This document shows positions 50,151 to 58,371 of a stretch of 64,000 nt of DNA, in pieces. The notes beneath the pieces are model-generated. The model had not been told where the DNA came from. It did not search any database and saw only the letters and a list, made by a program, of their open reading frames with translations. Origin of the DNA: Bosea vaviloviae (GTDB taxonomy: Bacteria > Pseudomonadota > Alphaproteobacteria > Rhizobiales > Beijerinckiaceae); assembly GCF_001741865.1 (NCBI RefSeq), contig NZ_CP017147.1:6309794-6373793 (forward strand), in the 5' to 3' direction. A program made the position numbers and the translations under genes. Numbering within the stretch: position 1 is the first letter of the stretch; each line of letters opens with the position of its first letter.

Positions 50151-51431
50151 CTACTTGGCCGAGGCCAGGATCTTGGTCCACTCGGCCGCCGCGTCGTCGA
50201 GCGCCTGCTTGGCGGACTTCTTACCCTGCACGACGTTCTGCACCTCCGTCGTCATGATCTTGTTCATCTGGACGGCGTTGGGCATGACGAGGAAGGGCGA
50301 CTCGGCATTGGAGCGGCCCATCTGGGTGACGAAGGCTTGGAACTCCTTGCGCTCCTTGAACCAATCCTGATTGGCGACATCGGTCCGGGCCGGGAAGGCG
50401 CCGGTGCCCTTGGCCCACATCTCGATGCCCCTGGGACCGGACATCCAGCTGATGAAGGCCCAGGCCGCGTCCTTGTCCTGCGCCTGGCTCGACAATGTGT
50501 TGAGCGAGCCGCGGACCATGGTGCCGGCCGCCTTGCCCGTCGGTAGCGGCGCGATCTCATAGTTCAGCTTGGGGTTGAGCTGCTTCTGGATCGCGATGCC
50601 CCAGGGCCCCTCGAGCATCATCGCGATATTGCCCGAGGCGAAATTGGCGCGCTTCTCCTTCTCGCCATTGCTGAGCACGCCGGGGACGGAGATCTTGTCC
50701 TTGTTGATGCGCTCGACATACCACTCGACCGCAGCCACGCCCTCGGGGCTGTTGAAGACGGCCTTGTTCGTGGTCGCGTCGATGAGCTTCGCGCCGGCCT
50801 GGAGCATGAGCGGGTAGATCTCATAGGTCATGTTCGTCGGTGGCTCACCCTGCAGCGTGCCGGTGATGGCGAACTGGCGCTTGTCGGGATTGGTGAGCTT
50901 GCGCGCCATCTCCGCGAACTCGTCCCAGGTCTTGGGAGGACCCGAGAGGCCAGCCGCCTTGAACAGATCGGTGTTCCAGAACAGCGCGACGGCGCCGCTC
51001 TCGACGGGCAGATAGAACTGTTTGCCGCGCCAGGCCTGATGGAAGGTCTTCGGGATGTTCTCCCAGAACTCCTTTGGCTCCTTCGCGATCCGCTCGTCGA
51101 GTGCATCGATCATGCCGAGATCGGCGAATTCCGCCACCCAATCGACCTGGACCATCAGCACGTCGGGCAGCTTCTTGGCCTGATGCTGGACGATGGCGCG
51201 ATCGTGGAAGCCGGTGAAGGGCGCATCGACCGGCACGAGCTTGATGCCGGGATTGTCCTTCTCGAAGGCGGCCTTGAGTTCGGACATGAACTTCTCGCCG
51301 ACCTCGGTGCCCTTCCACTGCCCCCAGCGGACCTCTTTCTGCTGAGCCTGGGACGAGGTCGGCAAGGTGAGCAGGGAAGCGAGTGTCATTGCCGCGAGCG
51401 CCAGCAATGATGACCTACGGTGCAGGTACAT
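50151..51431 (-). CDS. Extracellular solute-binding protein family 1 (CUT1 sugar importer)
   Basis: This 426-residue binding protein has a Sec signal peptide at about 1-29 ending SSQAQ. The mature protein starts KEVRWGQWKGTEVGEKFMSE and has AAFEKDNPGIKLVPVDAPFT and HQAKKLPDVLMVQVDWVAEF, then LPVESGAVALFWNTDLFKAA, all typical of SBP family 1. It is the first importer gene in a minus-strand set that also includes an aldolase and a kinase. A hexose or derivative is the likely ligand. The ATG at 51431 follows a purine-rich GAGGAGGA. Confidence 0.92.
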   Translation of the reverse strand: MYLHRRSSLLALAAMTLASLLTLPTSSQAQQKEVRWGQWKGTEVGEKFMSELKAAFEKDNPGIKLVPVDAPFTGFHDRAIVQHQAKKLPDVLMVQVDWVAEFADLGMIDALDERIAKEPKEFWENIPKTFHQAWRGKQFYLPVESGAVALFWNTDLFKAAGLSGPPKTWDEFAEMARKLTNPDKRQFAITGTLQGEPPTNMTYEIYPLMLQAGAKLIDATTNKAVFNSPEGVAAVEWYVERINKDKISVPGVLSNGEKEKRANFASGNIAMMLEGPWGIAIQKQLNPKLNYEIAPLPTGKAAGTMVRGSLNTLSSQAQDKDAAWAFISWMSGPRGIEMWAKGTGAFPARTDVANQDWFKERKEFQAFVTQMGRSNAESPFLVMPNAVQMNKIMTTEVQNVVQGKKSAKQALDDAAAEWTKILASAK

Positions 51432-51538
51432 AAGCGTCCTCCTCGGTTTTTTGTTGGTCGTTTCCTCGGTGTTTTCTTTGAAGCTGGCGGCTTCGCTTTC
51501 TGCGGCCGCTCTTGTCGTCGTCGGTATCGCGCCGCCTT

Positions 51539-52945
51539 TTACTCCGCGGCAATCCTGTCGAGCGTGTCGGGCAAGGGCGGCGCGATCTTGGTCAGGCTGG
51601 TGTTGTCGCGGACGAGTTGCGAGGTGTCGCCGACATTCATCCAGGTGAACATGTTGCGGAACATGCCCTGCAGCGACGCCATGACCTCCTCGCCGACGGG
51701 CTCCGGCAGTGCCCAGAACCGCGCCTTCATCACCTTCCAGGCCTTCTTGCGCGTGTTGTAGAGGAATTGCAGGTCGTTCTCGCCTTGCTGCCGTTCATTG
51801 GCGTGATGGGCGAAAATGTAGTCCCGGATCTCGCCGGCAATCGCCTTCGGCAGCTTCGGATGGTCGAAGATCAAATTGGTGAAGCCCAGCGCGAGATGGA
51901 TCTCGATGGCGCCGGTGCCCGGGAATTTCGCGAGCTGGTGGCCGGGCAGTGTCGAGGCGCCATGCTGCACGGCGCCGCCCATCCCGAATTCCGCGCGGCA
52001 GATGTCCGAGATCGTCTTCAGCAGCTCGTAATCGACGTTGACATCGGCGAGCTTGCCGTCCGGCTGCATCTTGCCGCCGTGATAGGTGCCGGAGTTGATG
52101 CTGATCTTGCTGACGGGCGCCAGCGCCTTGCTCCGGGCCGCGAGCTCCTCGCGATAGACCGCCATGAACTCGTGCAGTTCCTCGGGCGTGGTGTTCTCGT
52201 GGCCGACCTCGCCGATCTCGGCGCCAAGCGAGATGGTGACGCCCTCAGGCTCGATGCCGCGCACGAATTGCGTGAAATGCGCGGTCAGCTCCGCGTTCAG
52301 GCGCTGCTGCTCCCGCACCGTCGGCAAGGAGAGATCGACGACGGTCGAGGCGTCGATATCGATGCTGTAGAAGCCGGCGGCGACCTGCTCGCGCATGATC
52401 CCTTCCAGCCTGCGGATTTCCGCCGCGCTATCCTTGAGATAGGCGCCGGCATTGACCTGGTCATGGTCGGCCTGGAGGAAGACCGGGCCCTGATGCCCCT
52501 CACGCAGGGCCGCAGCCAGCACGCCTGCGGTATATTCGGCCGGCGGCTGGGCGGCGTAGATCGCCTCCCCCACCGCCTGCTCGAAAATGAACAGCTTGGC
52601 ATCCATCTCCCGGGCGGCACGAAACACGGCGCGACAGGTATGGTAGGTCCAGCCGCGAAGGTTCATGGCGGGAACGGTCTTGCCCTGCCATTTGCCCGCG
52701 GCACGCGCGAGGTAGAGCTCCTGCACCGAGGCCGGCACGATGCCCGCCACCAGCGCCACCTGCCGTATCGCCCAGACCGCGAAGGCGCGCGCCTCGGGCT
52801 CGGCCAGCGCCGCCGTCTCCGCCCAGCGATCGATCATCTCCGCAGGTGGCCGCTGCGCTTTCGAGAAATCAGGCGAGGCGGCGGACAAATCGACCTTGAG
52901 GGTCCTGAGATCGTCGGCGAGTTCGGCGAGCGAAGAGCAGCCCAT
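51539..52945 (-). CDS. Class II (zinc) sugar-bisphosphate aldolase family protein
   Basis: This 468-residue TIM-barrel aldolase resembles a long form of class II fructose-bisphosphate aldolase. Zinc and substrate residues appear in FLQADHDQVNAG near 170 (DH), SLGAEIGEVGHENTT near 250 (Glu), SINSGTYHGG near 295 (His) and GGAVQHGASTL near 335 (His). Family members split a ketose phosphate into DHAP and an aldehyde. The N- and C-terminal extensions are unlike the 340-360-residue housekeeping enzyme. ATG 52945 follows GAGAAGG; a GTG at 52954 is in frame. It is paired with a PfkB kinase upstream, which probably makes its substrate. Confidence 0.82.
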   Translation of the reverse strand: MGCSSLAELADDLRTLKVDLSAASPDFSKAQRPPAEMIDRWAETAALAEPEARAFAVWAIRQVALVAGIVPASVQELYLARAAGKWQGKTVPAMNLRGWTYHTCRAVFRAAREMDAKLFIFEQAVGEAIYAAQPPAEYTAGVLAAALREGHQGPVFLQADHDQVNAGAYLKDSAAEIRRLEGIMREQVAAGFYSIDIDASTVVDLSLPTVREQQRLNAELTAHFTQFVRGIEPEGVTISLGAEIGEVGHENTTPEELHEFMAVYREELAARSKALAPVSKISINSGTYHGGKMQPDGKLADVNVDYELLKTISDICRAEFGMGGAVQHGASTLPGHQLAKFPGTGAIEIHLALGFTNLIFDHPKLPKAIAGEIRDYIFAHHANERQQGENDLQFLYNTRKKAWKVMKARFWALPEPVGEEVMASLQGMFRNMFTWMNVGDTSQLVRDNTSLTKIAPPLPDTLDRIAAE

Positions 52946-52967
52946 GAGTGACACCTTCTCGGATTAT

Positions 52968-52995
52968 CTTCGAAATCGAAAATTCTGGTGCGAAA
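52968..52995 (-). promoter_or_regulatory. Predicted DeoR site upstream of the aldolase gene
   Basis: On the minus strand the sequence TTTCGCACCAGAATTTTCGA starts 50 bases before the aldolase ATG and continues with TTTCGAAG. It matches the core TTTCGCAA-n-AATTTTCG of the element at 54362-54407, with one base less in the spacer. Confidence 0.5.
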
Positions 52996-53180
52996 CCCCG
53001 TTGCAGTGGCGCCTGGCCGAACTGGGGCACATGACCGCTCGATCAGCCCGGCCGATACCCGAAACGGCGAATGCCCTTCCGTTTCAGCTCCGTCGTGCCT
53101 TCGGTTCGCGATTCAGCGCTCGCCGAAGGCATAGAGCTGACCACCTCCCAACATCACGCTCCTTTTGCTTTCGCGCCTCC

Positions 53181-53226
53181 ATGATGCATTTCAATTTCTA
53201 TATCGCAACTACTGTTTTCGTTTTCG
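53181..53226 (+). promoter_or_regulatory. Predicted DeoR element, copy between kinase and aldolase genes
   Basis: This 46-base segment shares ATGATGCA, TTC, TCGCAAC and TTTTCG with 54362-54407 at identical spacing, 29 of 46 positions in all. It lies just after the kinase stop codon, in the 276-base region 52955-53230 that contains no gene. Confidence 0.5.
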
Positions 53227-53230
53227 ACGA

Positions 53231-54136
53231 TCACGCGGCCACCTCAGCCGCCATGAGGGAAGCAACGGCCGCTCGATCCGCCATGCCGTTCCAGCCGCGC
53301 GCACGTTCGCCCTTCAGAGCCGCGGCAGCAGTCGCGAAGCGGGCGGCCTCGAGAGGGGGCATGCCCTCGCCGAGCCCGAGCGCATAGGCTCCGTGGAAGA
53401 CGTCTCCACATCCGGTCGTATCGGCCATGACGATTGGGAAGGACGGCACGCAGACGATCTCGCCGTCCAGCAGCCACAGGCTGCCGGCCGCGCCGCGCGT
53501 CACGGCAAAGACCTTGCCGGGGCCTCCCGCGCAGCGGCGCAACAATTCGTCGGGCGCGCCTTCGCCGGCGAAGTCCCGCAAGCCTTCGCTCGAGAACACG
53601 ACATGATCGGCCTTGGCGACCAGGCGCTCATTATCTGCCGGCGTGCCGCCATCGGCGTCGAGGACCGTCGGGATGCCGGCCGTGCGCGCGCGGTCGAGCA
53701 CGATCTCGGCACCCGCCGGCCATCGGCTGTCGACCAGCACCACGGCGACGTCATCGAGCGGATCGACCGGCAATACGGCCGGATCGGCCGGCAGGCTGCG
53801 CCGATCCGAGACGATGCTGCGCTCGCCGCGGCTATCGACGAGCACGATGGCGCGCAAGGTGCAGCAGTCCCGGATCATCGCCACGCCCGCGCAATCGACA
53901 CCGTGCCCACTCATGATGCGGATGGCCGCCTCGCCCGCCGCATCGGCGCCGACCCGGCCCCAATAGGAGGCGACGCCGCCAAGATTGCAGATCGCCACGG
54001 CAGCGGTTGCTGCCGGGCCGCCGAAGCGCGATTGGTAGTCCAGGACGCCGGTCTTGATGCCCGAGGAGGGCAAGGCATCGACCTGGAAGACCTCGTCGTG
54101 AACGAGATTGCCGACGCAGACGATCCTGCGCTTCAT
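53231..54136 (-). CDS. PfkB family sugar kinase resembling sulfofructose kinase
   Basis: This 301-residue ribokinase-fold enzyme has FGGPAATAAVAICNLGG near 36-52 (PfkB signature 1 area), DSRWPAGAEIVLDRARTAG near 130, and signature 2 MADTTGCGDVFHGAYALGLG near 238 with the catalytic Asp in GCGD. From memory of the family, GGPAATAAVA and the VxWxxGA segment are shared with YihV-type 6-deoxy-6-sulfofructose kinase, more than with ribokinase or fructokinase. The substrate is thus a hexose or ketose, possibly modified at C6. ATG 54136 was chosen; 39 further codons upstream show no similarity. It lies before the aldolase on the same strand and diverges from deoR. Confidence 0.82.
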   Translation of the reverse strand: MKRRIVCVGNLVHDEVFQVDALPSSGIKTGVLDYQSRFGGPAATAAVAICNLGGVASYWGRVGADAAGEAAIRIMSGHGVDCAGVAMIRDCCTLRAIVLVDSRGERSIVSDRRSLPADPAVLPVDPLDDVAVVLVDSRWPAGAEIVLDRARTAGIPTVLDADGGTPADNERLVAKADHVVFSSEGLRDFAGEGAPDELLRRCAGGPGKVFAVTRGAAGSLWLLDGEIVCVPSFPIVMADTTGCGDVFHGAYALGLGEGMPPLEAARFATAAAALKGERARGWNGMADRAAVASLMAAEVAA

Positions 54137-54361
54137 GGCAGGCTCGGCCGGCAGCGAACCACGAAATTTTGCGGGCCAATTGCCACCACGCGCGGCGGCC
54201 GGCTGTTGCGCTGTATGCCAATACGGGCCGGCGCCGGAGCGGCCAGCTTGCACCGATCTTCAGGCATGTTTCTTCCCGTGGCGGTTCTTTGTTGGCGGCT
54301 CTCAGCCTTCCGGCCCGGCCACCTTGCAGTGTCGCTCCGGCATTTGCCTTTGCGGACGACA

Positions 54362-54407
54362 ATGATGCACCAACACTTCCCTTTCGCAACGGCAATTTTC
54401 GAAAACG
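54362..54407 (+). promoter_or_regulatory. Predicted DeoR element upstream of deoR
   Basis: ATGATGCA, CTTTCGCAAC and ATTTTCGAAAACG follow each other in 46 bases ending 29 bases before the deoR ATG. The same blocks recur at 53181-53226. TTTTCGAAAA is itself a palindrome. The rest of 54137-54361 between kinase and deoR shows no gene. Confidence 0.55.
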
Positions 54408-54436
54408 CGCATTGCGCCAATCGAAAGGCTGGCTAT

Positions 54437-55222
54437 ATGGCTAGCTCTGGAATGGACCAGCTCAGCAAGCGCCACAGCGAAATCCTCGATACGCTCGGTC
54501 GGCGCGGCTATCTCGCGATCGAGGAGCTGGTTGCTGCCTTCAACGTGACGCCACAGACCTTGCGCCGCGATCTTCAGGATCTCGCCGACCGGGGTCTGCT
54601 CAGGCGCCATCACGGCGGGGCCAGCGCCAATGTCAGCACCGCCAATGCCGATTACGGGCTGCGCCATGTCGAGACCGCCGACGGCAAGGCCGCGATCGGC
54701 CGCGTCGCGGCCAAGCTGGTGACGCCCGGAAGCTCACTGTTCCTGACACCGGGAACGACCGTGGACGCGCTCGCCAAGGCGATCGTGGAGCTCGCGCCGA
54801 GCGGTTTGCGCGTCGTCACCAACAGCATCGCCGCCGCCGCGATCCTTGAGCAATGCCCCGGGATTTCGATTCAGGTCACCGGCGGCATCTGGATGCGCCA
54901 CAACCGGGCGCTGGGCGGGACGCCGGCGGTCGAGTTCGTCGAGAACTACCGCTGCGATCTCCACCTCACCAGCATCGGCGCCATCGACCTGGACGGGAAC
55001 CTGCTGGAATACCGGGACGAAGAGGTGGTGGTGGCGCGGGCCATGTTCCGCAATGCGCGGCGCAAGGTGCTGCTGGCCGACCACACCAAGTTCGGGCGCG
55101 TCGCGACCTCCCGCCTCGCCCATCTCAGCGAGGTCAGCACCCTGATCACCGACCGCAAGCCGAATGAGCAGATTTCGGCGATGATCCGGCGCGCAGGCTG
55201 CGAACTCGTGGTGAGCGGTTAA
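54437..55222 (+). CDS. DeoR/GlpR family transcriptional regulator
   Basis: This 261-residue repressor has a DeoR helix-turn-helix at about 10-60 (RHSEILDTLGRRGYLAIEEL, then VTPQTLRRDLQDLADRGLLRR, HHGGA). The sugar-phosphate-sensing isomerase-like domain has FLTPGTTVDALAKAI, TNSIAAAAIL, VTGGIWMR and the C-terminal ADHTKFGR. DeoR proteins usually respond to a phosphorylated sugar intermediate. It diverges from the kinase gene with a 300-base gap containing a repeated motif, so it probably controls the kinase-aldolase-importer set. ATG 54437 was taken; 54452 is possible. Confidence 0.92.
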   Translation: MASSGMDQLSKRHSEILDTLGRRGYLAIEELVAAFNVTPQTLRRDLQDLADRGLLRRHHGGASANVSTANADYGLRHVETADGKAAIGRVAAKLVTPGSSLFLTPGTTVDALAKAIVELAPSGLRVVTNSIAAAAILEQCPGISIQVTGGIWMRHNRALGGTPAVEFVENYRCDLHLTSIGAIDLDGNLLEYRDEEVVVARAMFRNARRKVLLADHTKFGRVATSRLAHLSEVSTLITDRKPNEQISAMIRRAGCELVVSG

Positions 55223-55242
55223 AGTGCTGGCCGGGCGGCCCC

Positions 55243-56506
55243 TGTCCAGCGGATAGGTTGGTTACAATTTAGCCTGGGTAGATTGGTGACAGTTTCTGGC
55301 CTTGGTGGTCGATGAGGCCGATGGGTTGTTTGTAGAACCAGACGCACCAGCCGTGCTCTGTCGCTTCGAGGGCTACGGGCTCACCTTTGAGGGCGGAGCA
55401 GATCTGTACGAGGCGGCCCTCGATCTTGATCTCGCCGTTGCTACGCACCCTGCGGATGGTTCGATCGGACGGGTAGTCGGGTTGGGGAAGTTTGTCGGGC
55501 ATGGACCGGGGCGAAGGATTGTAGAAGCTGGCGGGGGGCTTCTGGCCAAGGGCCTGATGGGGCCGTTCGTGGTTGTAGTCGCGTCGGAAGGCTTCCAGGC
55601 GCTGAGCCTGGGCGGCGCGGTTGAGTGAAGCGGGCCGCATGGCTTCCAGCAGGGTGAGATGGAAGCGTTCGAGGCGGCCATTTTCCTGAGGAGAACCGGG
55701 CCGGGTGCGCTCGGGCTGGATGCCCAGCTTGATCCACCAGGCCGACAGGGCGCTGAGCCCGGAGGCGCTGGTGGAGGCGAAGGGCGGGCCGTTGTCGGAA
55801 CGGATGACCTCGGGCAGGCCATAGACCTGGAAGGCGCGTTGCATGACCGGCTTGGCCTGGGCGGTGTGGACGCCGTCGCCCGCCGAGACCGCCAGGACGA
55901 AGCGGCTGTAGCTGTCGGCCAGGGTCAGCGGCTCGCAGCGCTCGCCGTCGCCCAGGGTGACCCAACCCTTGTGGTCCACAGCCCAGACGTGGTTCGGCCG
56001 CTCGGGTGTGGTCAGCGCGCCCAGCCGGGGCGGGGGACGGCGTCGGAGGCGGCGGCCCGATATCAGGCCCTGGCGCTTGAGGATCTCGTGCGCCGTCGAA
56101 TGCGATGGCCAGGACAAGTCCGGATGCAGCTGCTCAAGCTTAGCCACGATCTTGCGCGGACCCCAGCTCGGCCGCGCCCGTCGCAGGTCCAGGATCTTCT
56201 CCACCAACGGCGCAGGCGTCGCCAGCCCGTGCGCAAGCGGCGCCGATGACCGGTTCGCAAGCCCCGACGCGCCCTCAGCCTCATAGCGCGCCCGCCACTT
56301 GTACCCAGCTTTGCGACTGATCCCGTAAACCTCGCAAAGCTCGGTCATCGACACGTCGCCCGCCAGCCAGTCGGCTATGAAACGCACCCGTTCGTCCATG
56401 GCACAGCTCTCTCGCCACGGCATGGTCCAGCCCTCCCAACTATCCAGGGAAAAACTGTCACCCTTCTATCCGGGCTCGTCTGTCACCAATCTATCCAGGC
56501 AGGACA
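55243..56506 (-). mobile_element. IS481-type insertion sequence
   Basis: The 1264-base element runs from TGTCC at 55243 to GGACA at 56506 and holds one transposase gene. Each end contains two tandem copies of a GGATAGATTGGTGACAG-like motif. The left end reads GGATAGGTTGGTTACAATTT, then GGTAGATTGGTGACAG; the right end, inverted, reads GGATAGATTGGTGACAG, then GGATAGAAGGGTGACAG. CCCC flanks both sides and may be a 4-base target duplication. The element looks complete. Confidence 0.85.
55269..56423 (-). CDS. IS481 family transposase
   Basis: This 384-residue DDE transposase starts MPWRESCAMDERVRFIADWL, the usual start of this IS481 branch. An N-terminal helix-turn-helix (MTELCEVYGISRKAGYKWR) is followed by an rve integrase core. 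The core has WAVDHKGWVTLGD for the first Asp, VIRSDNGPPFAS for the second Asp and SPQENGRLERFHLTLLEA for the Glu. The C-terminal part YNHERPHQALGQKPPASFY is typical. No frameshift or stop interrupts it, so it may be active. It is inserted between the deoR gene and the MBL gene and seems to break no coding sequence. Confidence 0.95.
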   Translation of the reverse strand: MPWRESCAMDERVRFIADWLAGDVSMTELCEVYGISRKAGYKWRARYEAEGASGLANRSSAPLAHGLATPAPLVEKILDLRRARPSWGPRKIVAKLEQLHPDLSWPSHSTAHEILKRQGLISGRRLRRRPPPRLGALTTPERPNHVWAVDHKGWVTLGDGERCEPLTLADSYSRFVLAVSAGDGVHTAQAKPVMQRAFQVYGLPEVIRSDNGPPFASTSASGLSALSAWWIKLGIQPERTRPGSPQENGRLERFHLTLLEAMRPASLNRAAQAQRLEAFRRDYNHERPHQALGQKPPASFYNPSPRSMPDKLPQPDYPSDRTIRRVRSNGEIKIEGRLVQICSALKGEPVALEATEHGWCVWFYKQPIGLIDHQGQKLSPIYPG

Positions 56507-56513
56507 CCCCGGG

Positions 56514-56675
56514 CCCTTCTCCCCTGGCGGGAGAAGGTGGCTCGGCGAAGCCGAGACGGATGAGGGGGGCGCTGTGAGCTCTCCGTCTGGCTGAGAACAC
56601 GACGCCAACCGTAAAGGGCACGGCGCCCCCTCATCCGCCCCTGCCGGGGCACCTTCTCCCGCGAGGGGAGAAGGG
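56514..56675. repeat. 162-base palindromic intergenic element
   Basis: The left side CCCTTCTCCC...GGGAGAAGG and CGGATGAGGGGGGCGC are matched on the right by GCGCCCCCTCATCCG and CCTTCTCCCGCGAGGGGAGA. The whole element can fold on itself. Such GGAGAAGG/CTCATCCG elements are common in bacterial genomes. It abuts the right end of the IS, which stopped only seven bases away. Confidence 0.72.
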
Positions 56676-56702
56676 AAGTGGGCGTCGTGGCACAGCCTGC
56701 CT

Positions 56703-57485
56703 CTACACCCCCGCGGTGAGGTCGATCTCGGACTGGCTTGCCATGTCCTTGCCGAACCATGCCCGGATCGAGGCCGCGCGCTTGCCGAGATAGCGCGGCT
56801 TGTCGTCGTCGAGGATCATCGGCAGGTCGTGGCCGGGCACGACCACGGTGCCAGGTCGCTCGCGCCAGCGCGACCAGATCATCTCGATCGTCGCCCTGCT
56901 CACAGCCGGATCATAGGTCATGTCGGTGTCGCGCGAGATCAGTTCGGCACGGTTCTTGGCGGCGTCGCCGGTGAAGATCACATCCCTCTCCGGGGTGCGC
57001 AGATGGTAGATCAGGCATCCCGGCGTATGGCCTGGCGCGATATGAGCCGTCATGCCGGGGAAGACCTCTGCCCCGTCCTGAACCGTCTCGCATGTCGGCC
57101 AGTCCGAGAGCGTCCGCATATAGAGCTCAGGCACCGGCGTCTCGCCCCAGGGCTCGTCCAGCGCCCATGCCAATTCGACAGCTCCGACCACGATGCGGGC
57201 ACCCCGGAACAGCGTCCAGTTCACGGAATGGTCGTAGTGGGAATGCGTCAGCAGCAGGTCGGTGACATCAGACGGCTTCAGGCCCTCCCGGCTAAGCTGC
57301 TCGATCAGCAATTTGCGCATGCCGAAATTGCCCGCATCCACCAATGCGACGCGGCCGGCGGCCCTCAGAAGCACGACCGAGCTCCAGCCCAAGCCACCAT
57401 GGCAGACCGACTTGCCGGGATAGCCGCAGACCAGGATGCGCAACGGCCCGTCGGCCAGCTCCGGAGGGGTCTCGAACATCGTCAT
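56703..57485 (-). CDS. MBL-fold metallohydrolase (lactonase-like)
   Basis: This 260-residue metallo-beta-lactamase-fold hydrolase has the zinc motif LLLTHSHYDHSVNW (HxHxDH) near 90-103, a His in IAPGHTPGCLIYHL near 160, an Asp in VIFTGDAAKNRAEL near 183 and a final His in VVVPGHDLPMIL near 228. The form resembles N-acyl-homoserine lactonases and related lactonases. There is no signal peptide. ATG 57485 (MTMFETPPEL) overlaps the previous gene's end region by a small gap of 13 bases. In this operon it might open a lactone intermediate. Confidence 0.87.
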   Translation of the reverse strand: MTMFETPPELADGPLRILVCGYPGKSVCHGGLGWSSVVLLRAAGRVALVDAGNFGMRKLLIEQLSREGLKPSDVTDLLLTHSHYDHSVNWTLFRGARIVVGAVELAWALDEPWGETPVPELYMRTLSDWPTCETVQDGAEVFPGMTAHIAPGHTPGCLIYHLRTPERDVIFTGDAAKNRAELISRDTDMTYDPAVSRATIEMIWSRWRERPGTVVVPGHDLPMILDDDKPRYLGKRAASIRAWFGKDMASQSEIDLTAGV

Positions 57486-57498
57486 ACCATCGCTCCTG

Positions 57499-58371
57499 TC
57501 AGAAGCCGTAAAGCGCCGCGGGGTTGTCGACGAGGATGGCATGACGCCGGGCGGGATCCGAAATGGCTTCCGTCAGGCACGACAAAGCCTCGGCGTCGTC
57601 CATCGCCTCGAATGGCTCGATATCGGTCGCGGCCCGACCGACACCGCGCCCGCCGCCCGTATGCGGCCAGTCGGAGCCCCAGACCAGCGCCCCCGGGTTC
57701 TCGGCCGACAAGGCCCATATGAAGGGGATGGCGCGAGCAAGACGCCCCCGCCCCGCAAGCCGCTGGATCGCAGAGATCTTGATCATCGCCTTGCCCGATC
57801 CCGCCAGGCGAAGGACCGCCGCAAATCCCGACTGCTCCGGACCGAGCGCCAGATCGGGCAGTCCGAAATGGTCGACCACCACGCGTGTCTCGAGCTGCAT
57901 CAGGCGCACCGCCAGGACGTCGATGACGTTGAGGCGGGCCAGGATCTGGACATGCCAGCCAAGCCGGGCGACCTGTTGCGCCTGCCCGTGGATCAGGCGC
58001 CAGGCTTCCTCGGGATCATCCATCCCATGCGTCGCGATGTTGACGCGCACGCCCCGGACACGTTGCGCATGGAGACGATCGAGCTCGTCGCGCGGCGTGC
58101 CGAGGCCGATGACCGCCACGCCTCTCGCCGCGCTGCCGAGATGGCCGAGCCCGGCGAGCATCCGCCGGTTATCGGTTCCATAGGGACTTGGCTGCACCAG
58201 GACGACGCGGGAGATGCCGAGCCGCGCATGCAGCGCGCGGAGTTCGCTCTCATCGGCATCGCCGGGGCTATAGACCCGGGCCGGAGCGAACGGGTATCGC
58301 CCGGCCGGGCCGAAGAGATGGACATGGCAGTCGCAGCTGCCTTGCGGCAATGGCTCGAGCGGCATCGTCAT
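57499..58371 (-). CDS. Amidohydrolase, 2-pyrone-4,6-dicarboxylate hydrolase-like
   Basis: This 290-residue amidohydrolase_2 family barrel has the N-terminal metal-site motif SCDCHVHLFGPAGRYPF near 12-28, ARVYSPGDADESELRALHAR near 30, VVVDHFGLPDLALG near 165 and WGSDWPHTGG near 232. These are features of LigI-type lactonases, which open 2-pyrone-4,6-dicarboxylate, and of related sugar-lactone hydrolases. Its end overlaps the aconitase-like gene start region by four bases on the minus strand. Placed beside an aconitase paralogue and a tricarboxylate-type binding protein, it fits a polycarboxylate pathway. Confidence 0.86.
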   Translation of the reverse strand: MTMPLEPLPQGSCDCHVHLFGPAGRYPFAPARVYSPGDADESELRALHARLGISRVVLVQPSPYGTDNRRMLAGLGHLGSAARGVAVIGLGTPRDELDRLHAQRVRGVRVNIATHGMDDPEEAWRLIHGQAQQVARLGWHVQILARLNVIDVLAVRLMQLETRVVVDHFGLPDLALGPEQSGFAAVLRLAGSGKAMIKISAIQRLAGRGRLARAIPFIWALSAENPGALVWGSDWPHTGGGRGVGRAATDIEPFEAMDDAEALSCLTEAISDPARRHAILVDNPAALYGF

